Positions 28,611-36,458 of a stretch of 36,506 nt of DNA are shown here, in pieces; positions within the stretch are counted from its first letter, which is position 1, and each line of letters opens with the position of its first letter. The notes beneath the pieces were generated by a model. It did no database searches. It saw only the letters and a program-made list of their open reading frames with translations, and was not told where the DNA came from. This DNA comes from Candidatus Pullichristensenella stercorigallinarum (lineage in GTDB: Bacteria > Bacillota > Clostridia > Christensenellales > Aristaeellaceae). The stretch lies in contig DVFZ01000028.1 in NCBI GenBank assembly GCA_018712945.1, positions 1 through 36,506 of the forward strand. The letters are read 5' to 3'. A program made the position numbers and the translations under genes.

Positions 28611-28952
28611 CGCTGCTTGCCTGCGGCAAGGGCGCTGCGGGGATGGGGAGCGGCGCTGCCTTGCCCCGCGGGGCAAGGGCGCTGTGGAGAGGCGCGCCCG
28701 AGTTTGAGGGCGGCCATGTGCAGGTAGAGGGAAAAGAACGCCCGCACACCCAAGCGGCGCTGCGCCGGGCGCGCGGGAACGGGCCGTGCACCGTTTGCCG
28801 GAAAAGACACGCGGCATATGCGGGGGAAATCCTTCCGAGCCAGGCAGGCAGGGAGATGGCAGCGGCGGGGCTACGGCGGGCCAGCCCGCACCCACTTAAG
28901 AACCTCAGGTTCTTAAGAATCTCCCAGATGCCTCCGGTGGGGTTACGGGGGT
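28611..28952 (-). repeat. Composite palindromic element E4
   Basis: Inverted partner of E3. The inner end, adjoining the preceding stop codon, has CTTGCC-TGC-GGCAAG (28616-28630) and CCTTGCCCC-GC-GGGGCAAGG (28659-28678) with CAGCG-type spacers. The outer 92 bp (28861-28952) equal the outer end of E3 in reverse complement except at three positions, without any gap. No gene is seen in the 422 bp between the propeller-like gene and the regulator at 29033. Confidence 0.85.
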
Positions 28953-28962
28953 GTGCGGACGG

Positions 28963-29003
28963 TTTAAGAAATCTTCAGGAATCTATATAGCCGATTTTCA
29001 GGA
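28963..29003 (+). promoter_or_regulatory. Operator-like repeats upstream of the second response regulator
   Basis: TTTAAGAA is followed by TTCAG at +11 and TTCAG again at +34 (23 bases apart). Exactly the same spacing occurs upstream of the gene at 31135, so these are likely binding sites for the regulator encoded here (autoregulation). The -10 box is uncertain: TATATA at 28984 or GACAAT at 29012. Confidence 0.55.
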
Positions 29004-29032
29004 CTATGCGCGACAATACGAAAGGAATCGCC

Positions 29033-29725
29033 ATGAGCGCCACCATTCTTATTGTGGATGACGACGCGGAAATCCGCGAGCTTCTCGAACTTCTCCTCAG
29101 CGGCGAAGGGTACGCCGTCCGGCAGGCCGAAAACGGCGAGGCCGCGCTTGCCATGCTCGACGCAGGCATCGACCTGGTCATCCTCGACGTCATGATGCCC
29201 GGCCTTTCCGGGTACAAAACCTGCGCCTGCATCCGCGAGACCTCCAACGTGCCCATCCTCTTTCTCACCGCCCGGGGCATGGACACAGACCTCACCCTCG
29301 GCTTCTCCGCCGGCGGCGACGACTATCTTTCCAAGCCCTTCTCCAATGCCGAGCTGCTCTCGCGCGTAAAGGCGCTCTTGCGCCGCTACCACGTCTACGG
29401 CGGCAAAGCGGAAACCCGCGAGGATGGCTTCTTCTCCGCCCACGGCCTGCGCGTAAACCGCCGCTTCAACGAGGTTTTCAAAAACGGCCGCGAACTCGCC
29501 CTCACCGAGCTGGAGTACCAGATGCTCCGCCTGATGTTCGAGTACCGCGGCAAGATCTTCTCCGCCGAAAACCTCTATGAAAGCGTCTGGGGCGAGCCGT
29601 ATTTCTCCGTGAGCGCCAATACCGTCATGGTGCATATCCGCAAGTTGCGCGCCAAGATTGAGGATGACCCGCAAAACCCGCAGATCGTCAAAACCGTATG
29701 GGGAAAGGGGTATCGCGTTGAATAA
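29033..29725 (+). CDS. OmpR-family response regulator
   Basis: A 230-residue regulator: receiver with DDDAE, phosphoacceptor Asp52 in LVILDVMMPG, FLTARG, SKPF; winged helix with LTELEYQMLRLM, NTVMVHIRKLRAKI and IVKTVWGKGYR. It resembles the VanR group in sequence style but has no van genes beside it. The ATG at 29033 has AAAGGA six bases upstream and begins at the standard MSATILIVDDD; the 9 codons upstream are not needed. Overlaps the kinase gene by 8 bp. Confidence 0.93.
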   Translation: MSATILIVDDDAEIRELLELLLSGEGYAVRQAENGEAALAMLDAGIDLVILDVMMPGLSGYKTCACIRETSNVPILFLTARGMDTDLTLGFSAGGDDYLSKPFSNAELLSRVKALLRRYHVYGGKAETREDGFFSAHGLRVNRRFNEVFKNGRELALTELEYQMLRLMFEYRGKIFSAENLYESVWGEPYFSVSANTVMVHIRKLRAKIEDDPQNPQIVKTVWGKGYRVE

Positions 29726-31010
29726 CGCCCGGAGTGAAAAACAGCCCAAGATCGCCCTGCGTCACTCGCGCATTGGTCTGCGCGTATTGCTTGTGATGCT
29801 CGTGGCCATGGTGCTGGGCGTCCTTGTCTATGTGGGTGTCACCCGCCTGGGCGCGTGGGCGCAAAACAGCATTGTCTACGAGCGGCTCTTCAGCGAGGAT
29901 TACAAGCAGCGCATGCTGCACGATTTGCAGAATTATGTGTCCGACAACGATATAAGCTCCTCGGATTACATGCAGATCAGCGTCTGGCTGACCAATAACG
30001 TCGGCATCGGCTTCTTTTACAATGAGGACGCGCCTGAGGAGGGCGATTATACCATCACTTTTTCCGACCGTACCGTGTCGGTCGTCCCCTACGTCACCTC
30101 CAACGCCTACGACCAGGAGATTGCCCTGGCAGCGGCGGTGTTGGCGTTAGCGGCTGTACTGCTCATCATTGCCCCCTACGCGCGGCGCATCTCCTCGGAT
30201 ATCACGCATCTTTCCGAAGATATGGCCGTCATCGCCGGGGGAGACCTTTCCCACGAAATCAAGCTCAAGGGCAAGACGGAACTTGCCGAATTGGCGCAGA
30301 GCTTCGACCAGATGCGCCAAGCCATCGCCGCCCGCATGGAGCGGGAAAGCGACGCTGTGCGCGCCAATCAGGAATTAATCGCAGCGCTTTCGCACGACCT
30401 GCGCACGCCGCTGACCAAGCAATCCAGCTATCTGGAACTGGCTCTGAGCGACCGCTTCCGCGGTGACGAGGCCGGCATGCGCGCCTGCGTTGAAAAAGCG
30501 AACAAGGCTACCCGTGAATTGAGGGAACGCATTGAGGAACTGTTTTCTTATTTCTTGGTGTTCTCCGGCGAAACGGCGGAGGCTCCCGTCCTGGAAGACA
30601 TGGATGGTACGCAGGTGCTCACTCACCTTCTGGGCGAACAAGCGGAGTTTCTACGCCTGCGTGGATTCAAGGCCGAAACGCAGAGCGTACCTGAAGGGTT
30701 GCGCCTACGCGCCTATCTGCCCGCCCTTTCGCGCATATTTGACAACATGACTTCCAATATACTGCGTTATGCCGACCCGGAACGCAGCGTGCGCACCTAT
30801 GTAGTTGTCAACGGCTCCCGGGCCTTTGTCCACTTCGACAACAGCATACGCGCCGATGCGGACAAACGCGAAGGCACCAATATCGGCTGCCGCTCTGCCG
30901 CGCGCCAGGCCGAATTGATGGGCGGCAGCCTGCGCACAGAACGCACTGGCAACCACTATTACGCCATCCTTGAGCTGCCATTCCCGGATGAGGCGGGCGC
31001 AAATTCATAG
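29718..31010 (+). CDS. Membrane sensor histidine kinase
   Basis: A 430-residue kinase: membrane helix about 22-42, an extracellular domain of about 90 residues, a second helix about 134-152, HAMP (160-212), HisKA with His226 in LSHDLRTPLTK, then an N box (FDNMTSNILRYAD) and a poorly conserved ATP lid: the usual DxGxG is replaced by NSIRAD, and the last box is TNIGCRSAARQAELMGG. The start is a TTG at 29718 with AAGGGG seven bases upstream, overlapping the regulator stop. The signal sensed is unknown. Confidence 0.9.
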   Translation: MNNARSEKQPKIALRHSRIGLRVLLVMLVAMVLGVLVYVGVTRLGAWAQNSIVYERLFSEDYKQRMLHDLQNYVSDNDISSSDYMQISVWLTNNVGIGFFYNEDAPEEGDYTITFSDRTVSVVPYVTSNAYDQEIALAAAVLALAAVLLIIAPYARRISSDITHLSEDMAVIAGGDLSHEIKLKGKTELAELAQSFDQMRQAIAARMERESDAVRANQELIAALSHDLRTPLTKQSSYLELALSDRFRGDEAGMRACVEKANKATRELRERIEELFSYFLVFSGETAEAPVLEDMDGTQVLTHLLGEQAEFLRLRGFKAETQSVPEGLRLRAYLPALSRIFDNMTSNILRYADPERSVRTYVVVNGSRAFVHFDNSIRADADKREGTNIGCRSAARQAELMGGSLRTERTGNHYYAILELPFPDEAGANS

Positions 31011-31054
31011 TCCATTTTGAGGGCTGTGCAGTTCCACCGGCGTCATCCGACGCT

Positions 31055-31109
31055 TTTAAGAACTTTTCAGATTTTCGGCAGGCGCATTTTCAGATTTTTC
31101 CGCTATGAT
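31055..31109 (+). promoter_or_regulatory. Operator-like repeats and promoter of the gene at 31135
   Basis: TTTAAGAA, then TTCAG at +11 and +34, the same layout as upstream of the regulator gene. The two TTCAG lie in identical TTTTCAGATTTT blocks. TATGAT at 31104-31109 is a good -10 box and no normal -35 box is present, as expected of an activated promoter. Confidence 0.6.
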
Positions 31110-31134
31110 AGTGGCAAAGATTGGAGGTGTCTGT

Positions 31135-31749
31135 ATGTCGGACGTTCAAAATATTGCGGTATATGCTTCGGCCAGGGCGCAGCGCGCAAAAGAAGCGCGG
31201 AAAAATGCTATCGTTCAAACAGCAGCGGGCGCAATTTTGTTGGCGGTGGGCTATTTCACAGCCACATCCGGGTATGGCGAGATCGTGGGGCCGGCACATC
31301 CTGTGTGCGCGGCAGTGGTGCTCGCTGGGGGGCTGTTTTTGTGCGTGCAGGCCATGTTTGTCGTGTTCCGCGCCTTGCTCGCACAGTATGAACACTTCGC
31401 CATGTCTGCGGAGGAGGCCGCCTTTTCGCTGTATGAATTCCGCGTTGCGGCGGCGCTGGTGCTGACCGGCCTGCGGCTATTGCTCCCTTGGCGGGCTGGC
31501 CAGGTGATTTGCGATTTGGCGTTGGCCGCTCTGTTGGGCTATTGCGCGGTCACCCGGCTTCTGGCCGTCAACTGGCGCGATGTGCGCGGCGTCATCGGCG
31601 GCGTGCTGTCGGCGTTGTGCGCACTGGCGGCGCTTTCCCTGATTGCCGGCGTGTTCGCGGGCTTTTCCTGGTCGTTAAGCGTGGGGCTTGCCGCGGCTGG
31701 CTTTGCGCTGGATAGCCTCTACTGTGCGCTGAACGGCACAAATATTTAA
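31135..31749 (+). CDS. Hypothetical membrane protein, 204 aa
   Basis: No family recognised. After a charged N-terminus (ARAQRAKEARKN) there are about six hydrophobic helices, with short loops and an acidic segment (SAEEAAFSLYEF) between helices 2 and 3. The ATG at 31135 has TTGGAGGTG upstream. It follows the regulator-kinase pair and carries the same operator-like repeats, so it is a probable target gene. It is followed by another membrane protein gene 22 bases after its stop. Confidence 0.75.
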   Translation: MSDVQNIAVYASARAQRAKEARKNAIVQTAAGAILLAVGYFTATSGYGEIVGPAHPVCAAVVLAGGLFLCVQAMFVVFRALLAQYEHFAMSAEEAAFSLYEFRVAAALVLTGLRLLLPWRAGQVICDLALAALLGYCAVTRLLAVNWRDVRGVIGGVLSALCALAALSLIAGVFAGFSWSLSVGLAAAGFALDSLYCALNGTNI

Positions 31750-31771
31750 ATTTACGGTGGGGAAGAATTCA

Positions 31772-32440
31772 ATGCAATCGGCAATTGAGAGAGACGAACG
31801 TTTTCGTCCAATTACATTGGTGACAAAGATCCTCTACGCTCTGTTCAGCGCTTGGCTGGTCATCAGCGGCGCGGTGCGCGGCGACATGTACCGGCTGGTC
31901 ATGGGAATCGGCACGTATTTCCTCTACCCGCTGTTCTGGGCGATATACAAAATATTCCGCTGGAAGCCAGGCTACCAACTCGAATTCTGCGTATATGTTT
32001 TTACCTTCCTTGCCTATCCTCTGGGTGGAACGGCAGAATTCTATCAGAAAATCCAGGGGTTCGACAAGGTGGCGCATACGCTTTCCGGCGTTTTCGTGGC
32101 TATGCTGGCGCTGACGCTGTTTCTGTATTTGGAGCGAAAGCGGCCGTTGCGGGAACACAGCGTTCCCACAGCGGTGTTGTTCGTCTTTTTTGCCTCCATG
32201 GCCGTAGCAGGCCTGTTTGAGTTGTGCGAATGGGCGGCGGCGGCCATCACGGGGCGCGACCTGCAGCATGTATTGGGCACCGGCGTAAACGACACCATGC
32301 AGGATATGTTGGTGTGCCTGATTGGAACGCTTCTTTTCTGCCCATTGATCCCACGTTTCTACCGGGGCGGTTACGATCCTCTCACCGGGGCGGTGGCCGG
32401 TTTCCTGGGTAAGAATGGTTTGTGCGCGGCAGACAACTGA
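31772..32440 (+). CDS. YjdF/DUF2238-like membrane protein
   Basis: A 222-residue membrane protein with about six helices. The segment FDKVAHTLSGVFVAML followed by GLFELCEWAAAAITGRDLQHVLGTGVNDTMQDMLVCLIG matches the pattern of E. coli YjdF (a DUF2238 protein): a His in an early helix, a Glu in the helix before the tryptophan, and a GT...DTQ/MxDM motif. Function unknown. The ATG at 31772 has GGTGGGGAAG upstream; the GTG at 31757 is less likely. Probably cotranscribed with the preceding gene. Confidence 0.75.
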   Translation: MQSAIERDERFRPITLVTKILYALFSAWLVISGAVRGDMYRLVMGIGTYFLYPLFWAIYKIFRWKPGYQLEFCVYVFTFLAYPLGGTAEFYQKIQGFDKVAHTLSGVFVAMLALTLFLYLERKRPLREHSVPTAVLFVFFASMAVAGLFELCEWAAAAITGRDLQHVLGTGVNDTMQDMLVCLIGTLLFCPLIPRFYRGGYDPLTGAVAGFLGKNGLCAADN

Positions 32441-32511
32441 GCATGCAATGCTCCCCCACCGCCGTGCGGAAAACCGCTTGTAAAGATTTGCGGAAATATT
32501 GCTGTGTACTC

Positions 32512-32540
32512 TTGCATTTACGGCCCGTTTGATGTATAAT
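32512..32540 (+). promoter_or_regulatory. Promoter of the tRNA gene
   Basis: TTGCAT and a perfect TATAAT, 17 bases apart, 21 bases before the tRNA 5' end. Confidence 0.75.
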
Positions 32541-32561
32541 ATCTCTCGTGCCGTAAAGCAT

Positions 32562-32637
<76 letters not shown>

Positions 32638-32638
32638 G

Positions 32639-32666
32639 AAATCCTTCAGAAATGAAGGATTTTTTC
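32639..32666 (+). terminator. Terminator of the tRNA gene
   Basis: AATCCTTC-AGAAAT-GAAGGATT followed by further T (TTTTC), two bases after the CCA end of the tRNA. Confidence 0.85.
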
Positions 32667-32741
32667 TTGGTTTTGGGGCTTGATTTGCAGAAATTCCAGT
32701 GTGAAATTGTATTTTTGTTGACCTCTATCCTTCAGGGGCGG

Positions 32742-32770
32742 TTTTTGTCAGTTTTTTCGTCAGCTTTTTG
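32742..32770. repeat. Short direct repeats near the integrase end
   Basis: TTTTTGTCAG, TTTTTTCGTCAG and a partial TTTTTGTG follow each other with a period of about 11-12 bases, between the tRNA and the integrase gene. Such repeats could be arm-type integrase binding sites, but this is only positional inference. Confidence 0.35.
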
Positions 32771-32810
32771 TGCCCTTCATCCCTTCAAAAGCCCTGTGCC
32801 GCAGGCGTTT

Positions 32811-33884
32811 TCAGCTTTTTCCAAAATCAGTTTCCCCGTCAGGGTTCAACCCGTAGGCCGTGGCGATGGGAAGGGCGGTGTTGGAGCGCTCTTGCCGGCC
32901 TTTTACATAATGCTTCAAGGTCATTGCCGCCGTGGTATGTCCTGCCGCCGCCTGTGCCTGCTTGATGTCTTTGGTCGCATCGTATAAGTCAGTCAGGACG
33001 GTCGTGCGGAACCGTCTCGGCGCAATGCTTTCCTCAAAGCCTGTGTCTCTCCTTATGCGCTCGCACATCCTTCGCACTTGCGTATAGGAAAGCGGTTCTT
33101 CCCCGCCAAGGACAAAATCCTCGGGCCTGCCAACTTCCAAATAGCAAACAATTTGCGGCACAAGGTCGATAACGCGCCTGCTGGCTTCGGTTTTGGTTTC
33201 TTTGATAAGGGGCTGGTTCCTGTGGGGATGGGTGACCGCGCGTTCAATGCGAATGGTCATTTCCGCAAAGCGAATGTCCTTCCACTTCAGCCCCAATACT
33301 TCTTCCAGCCGCATAGGATGAAGGGCGTGCAAGGCGATATAAGCCCTGTCCTGCGGGTTCAAAACCTGCTCAATTCCCCGAACCAGAAAGCGCATTTGCG
33401 CCACGGAATATGGCTCTGTGGGCTTTCTGGCGCGTCCAGTGATGCGTATGCTCCGGGAGCGCAGGGGATTTCTCTGGATAAGGTTGTCATCCAACGCCTG
33501 TTCAAAAACCATATTGAGAACGTTTTTTACCTTGATCTTGGTTTCCTTCGCCCCCTCCATGCCGTTGAAAACGCGCTGTACGTCGGCGGGCAAAATATCC
33601 TCAATATTCATCCCGGCAAACACAGGATAAATGTGCTTCTTCAACTGGCGTTCATAGGTTGTCGCAGTCACGATTTCCACATTGGGCTTGGAAAATACCT
33701 CAAACCATTTTTGCGCATAGGCCTGAAAATCGTGCTTGCGCTGTATGAATTGCGCTTGGCTATCCGTTTCGCCGCGCAGGGCTCGAATGAGGTTTTCGGC
33801 ATATTCCTGTTCCGTATTCCCGGAAATCCAGCGCTTTACCCCGCCAATTTCAATCTCTCTGCGAATCTTCTTTGCCTTGGCCAT
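32811..33884 (-). CDS. int: Tyrosine recombinase/integrase of an integrated element
   Basis: A 357-residue integrase: N-terminal basic region, SAM-like core-binding domain (about 55-150; DFQAYAQKWFE...), and catalytic domain with the first Arg in HPMRLEEVLGLKWKD, RRFRTT for the second Arg, GHTTAAMTLKHYVKG with the His and the nucleophilic Tyr. The His of the usual HxLRH box is replaced (PRRFRTT). The ATG at 33884 has AGGAGG seven bases upstream. It faces the tRNA-Thr gene; the C-terminus contains NPDGETDFGKS. It should integrate the element whose left end is at the tRNA. Confidence 0.92.
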   Translation of the reverse strand: MAKAKKIRREIEIGGVKRWISGNTEQEYAENLIRALRGETDSQAQFIQRKHDFQAYAQKWFEVFSKPNVEIVTATTYERQLKKHIYPVFAGMNIEDILPADVQRVFNGMEGAKETKIKVKNVLNMVFEQALDDNLIQRNPLRSRSIRITGRARKPTEPYSVAQMRFLVRGIEQVLNPQDRAYIALHALHPMRLEEVLGLKWKDIRFAEMTIRIERAVTHPHRNQPLIKETKTEASRRVIDLVPQIVCYLEVGRPEDFVLGGEEPLSYTQVRRMCERIRRDTGFEESIAPRRFRTTVLTDLYDATKDIKQAQAAAGHTTAAMTLKHYVKGRQERSNTALPIATAYGLNPDGETDFGKS

Positions 33885-33958
33885 CTCAAATCCTCCTGAG
33901 ATGACATACAAAAGATGCGCTATACCGTTTTCAAGGTTCGTCCCTTGCGGGCAGGTTT

Positions 33959-33988
33959 ATTGTAGCAAAGAAATTTTTGGGCTGTCAA
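33959..33988 (-). promoter_or_regulatory. Promoter of the integrase gene
   Basis: A perfect TTGACA and TACAAT, 18 bases apart on the minus strand, about 75 bases before the start codon. Confidence 0.75.
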
Positions 33989-34027
33989 GCGATAATTTCC
34001 CGTCCCTCGGGCGGTTATCCAAGAGAA

Positions 34028-34075
34028 GGGAAAAGCTTACAAAAATGGCAGGACTGCCATTTTTGTACTTTTCCC
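34028..34075. repeat. Long inverted repeat upstream of the integrase
   Basis: Left arm GGGAAAAG, a two-base bulge CT, then TACAAAAATGGCA; right arm TGCCATTTTTGTA then CTTTTCCC; loop GGAC. Twenty-one pairs with one bulge. It lies in the 260-bp gap between the WG-repeat gene and the integrase. It may be a bidirectional terminator (T-rich right arm) or a protein-binding site. Confidence 0.65.
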
Positions 34076-34100
34076 TAGGGAAGAATACAGTTTTGGCAGA

Positions 34101-34135
34101 GAAAACTCCCACTATCCTTTGAAGAATAGTGAGAG
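34101..34135 (-). terminator. Terminator of the WG-repeat gene
   Basis: On the minus strand CTC-T-CACTAT and ATAGTG-G-GAG form a stem with one mismatch, followed by TTTTC, ten bases after the stop codon. Confidence 0.65.
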
Positions 34136-34144
34136 CGGATTGAA

Positions 34145-35998
34145 TTATTCGTCTATGATGCCCAAGGCCAAGAGCAACTCGTGTGTGGCAGTTCCTGTTT
34201 CGTTCAGGCTATTGTCTTGCTGGAATGCGGAAATGGCGGCTTGTGTATTTCTTCCCGCGATGCCATCAGGCGTTCCGCAATCGTAGCCCGCTTCGTTCAG
34301 CGCCGTTTGGACGCTCTGTATTATCTCTTTGTCAGTGTATTCCATGAGCATCCTTTGCGCTTCAGCTTCAGCCCTTCTCGCTTCTTCCTGCTCGGCAAGT
34401 TCCTGTTCATAGGCTGCAAGTTCTTCTTCCCAACCGGGCTGCACTTCGTCTCGGGAGATTACTGAAATTTCGCCATCTTTCAATAGGACGAAATAACCTT
34501 CGGCATATGTGGCGCTTTCATATTCACACGGGAAAATTGCATTGCCAATCGTATCTATGAATCCCCATTTTTCATTTATTTTTACTTTGGCAATTCCCTG
34601 ATCGAACACTGACAGGTATACATCGTCAAATTGATATGGAATAATCAAATCGCCATTGACATCAACAAAACCCCATTTCCGACTGCTACTGTCAAATACA
34701 CCTGACAGGCCGCTGCCAAATGATGAATATGCAAGCGCTCGTTCAAATGGAATCACAGTTGCACCTGTTGTATCAATAATACCCCATTTTTCATCTTTAC
34801 AGACAGAAGCCAATCCCTCGTTAAAACCAGAGTATACTTTATCGTATTCATACGGTATTACAAGATTTCCAGTATTATCTACAAAGCCATACTTTCCATC
34901 TTTTTCTACCGCTGCCATACCTTCGCTGAAATACTCAACACTGTCATAATCACACGGAACAATTATGCGTCCATCCGTATCAACAAACCCCCATTTTTCA
35001 TTTTTGCATACTGCTGCAAGGTCTTCAATATAGAGTCCGGCATTATCATATTCGCAAGGGATAACCAGATTACCATTCGCATCAATATAACCATATTTAT
35101 CATCCAGTTCCACACGAAAAAGCTTGGATTGTAAGGTATAAAACACATCGTCATATTCGTATGGGACAATTATTTTTCCTTTTGTATCAATGAAACCATA
35201 TTTGCCATTTTCATTGACTGCTGCAAGACCATTGACAAATACACCAGCTCCATCATATTCATAGGGAATAATATTGTCACCATTTGTATCTATGTATCCC
35301 CATTTGCCATCCTCATTTTGCACAGCAGCAAGCCCTTCGCTGAAGGAAGATGTATTGCTATATTCACAAGGAATTACCAAATCACCATTTGTATCTATGT
35401 ATCCATATTTTCCTTTTTTGCCTACCTTAGCAAGTCCTTCGCTAAATGCTCCTATCTCATTATATGGCAAAATATTAAAAAAACCCGTTGTGTCTTCAAT
35501 CGTAAAATTGTATTTGGTTGTCGCATTGTCTGTTTCCGTTATGGCAAAGCGAACCGTTCCGTTTTCACACAGAGCGTCGATAATTGTATCGCTGTCTTCT
35601 TCAGTAAAGAATATCTGGTCATATCCGCTATACATCGTTCCATTAAAGTAATATCTTTCGCCGAATGTATCCATCATCGCAACATCGTAATCCCGGCCAT
35701 CAGAATAGGAGTTTTTGACGATATTGGAACCATATTCAATCAGCCTGATAGCGACAGTCTCATCATCTACATAGATATAAACATACAGCGGCGAGTCCGT
35801 CGTCGCGCTGTTGCTGAATTTGCCTACAATTGGTTCGGCGTTGCTGATATAGTATTCATCAGTCGGCAAATCAAACTCATCCACATAGGCGCGCTTTTCC
35901 CAAATGCCTGTATCTTGTGTCGTTTCAGATTCTGCCCAACCCACAGCGCTGCTTATCAACAGCGCGAAGGCCAACAGAGCTGCGGCAAATTTCTTCAT
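34145..35998 (-). CDS. Secreted WG-repeat protein with peptidoglycan-binding domain
   Basis: The 617-residue protein has a signal peptide (KKFAAALLAFALLISSAVGWA), a unique domain to about residue 185, nine WG (KWG) repeats of about 35 residues with cores like KYGYIDTNGDLVIPCEY and KWGFVDTDGRIIVPCDY, a charged helical linker (EEELAAYEQELAEQEEARR), and a C-terminal PG_binding_1 domain (IQSVQTALNEAGYDCGTPDG). It is probably exported and held at the cell wall. The gene is much richer in A and T than the chromosomal genes to its left, supporting acquisition with the integrated element. AGGAAGG precedes the ATG. The ligand of the repeats is unknown. Confidence 0.88.
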   Translation of the reverse strand: MKKFAAALLAFALLISSAVGWAESETTQDTGIWEKRAYVDEFDLPTDEYYISNAEPIVGKFSNSATTDSPLYVYIYVDDETVAIRLIEYGSNIVKNSYSDGRDYDVAMMDTFGERYYFNGTMYSGYDQIFFTEEDSDTIIDALCENGTVRFAITETDNATTKYNFTIEDTTGFFNILPYNEIGAFSEGLAKVGKKGKYGYIDTNGDLVIPCEYSNTSSFSEGLAAVQNEDGKWGYIDTNGDNIIPYEYDGAGVFVNGLAAVNENGKYGFIDTKGKIIVPYEYDDVFYTLQSKLFRVELDDKYGYIDANGNLVIPCEYDNAGLYIEDLAAVCKNEKWGFVDTDGRIIVPCDYDSVEYFSEGMAAVEKDGKYGFVDNTGNLVIPYEYDKVYSGFNEGLASVCKDEKWGIIDTTGATVIPFERALAYSSFGSGLSGVFDSSSRKWGFVDVNGDLIIPYQFDDVYLSVFDQGIAKVKINEKWGFIDTIGNAIFPCEYESATYAEGYFVLLKDGEISVISRDEVQPGWEEELAAYEQELAEQEEARRAEAEAQRMLMEYTDKEIIQSVQTALNEAGYDCGTPDGIAGRNTQAAISAFQQDNSLNETGTATHELLLALGIIDE

Positions 35999-36045
35999 TT
36001 TCCTTCCTCCTAAAATTCAGGGGCGATTTGAAACCGCCCCAGTAC

Positions 36046-36231
36046 TTAAGCCCCTCTCACAACTTCCTTGAACGTATGCGCCACAATCGGCGGCGTGCCC
36101 TTCAACTTGACATACCTTGCGACCGTGGAAGCGCTTCTTCCCATCTCCCGGCCAACAGCGGCAAAATTGCCATACTTCGCATATAGCTGTTGCATCTGGA
36201 CAATTTCCCCGGGTGTTACCCTCTTGGCCAT
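36046..36231 (-). CDS. Small helix-turn-helix protein, 61 aa
   Basis: The segment GEIVQMQQLYAKYGNFAAVGREMGRSASTVARYVKLKG is a helix-turn-helix like that of Hin-type resolvases: a helix, a short turn and a recognition helix SASTVARYV. There is no catalytic domain, so it is a DNA-binding peptide, perhaps a regulator of the integrated element. It starts two bases after the stop of the upstream gene, with AGAAGGG upstream. Confidence 0.7.
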   Translation of the reverse strand: MAKRVTPGEIVQMQQLYAKYGNFAAVGREMGRSASTVARYVKLKGTPPIVAHTFKEVVRGA

Positions 36232-36233
36232 TT

Positions 36234-36458
36234 CTAACCCTTCTTCTCCGGTTTCACCGGCTTCTGCGCGGTTTTGAGTTGCGTATCTGAATGTTCCATC
36301 GCGTATTTCCAGCAGTCGTCCAAATACTGTTTGAAATCCAATTCCTTGGCATCATCTCCCATCGCCTCTTTGATCGTCCGGTTCATTGCCGCCAATTTGT
36401 CCGTGTAATTCCAAGGCACTGTAATGGTCTTCTTGTCTGTATCCAGTATGATCCGCAT
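36234..36458 (-). CDS. Hypothetical protein, 74 aa
   Basis: Begins MRIILDTDKKTITVPWNYTDKL, then a helical region with acidic residues and a lysine-rich tail. I know no function; it looks like the small accessory proteins of mobile elements. GGAGGG lies seven bases before the ATG at 36458, which is why this start is preferred over the ATG at 36473. It is probably cotranscribed with the helix-turn-helix gene. The remaining 48 bases end in a run of C. Confidence 0.65.
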   Translation of the reverse strand: MRIILDTDKKTITVPWNYTDKLAAMNRTIKEAMGDDAKELDFKQYLDDCWKYAMEHSDTQLKTAQKPVKPEKKG

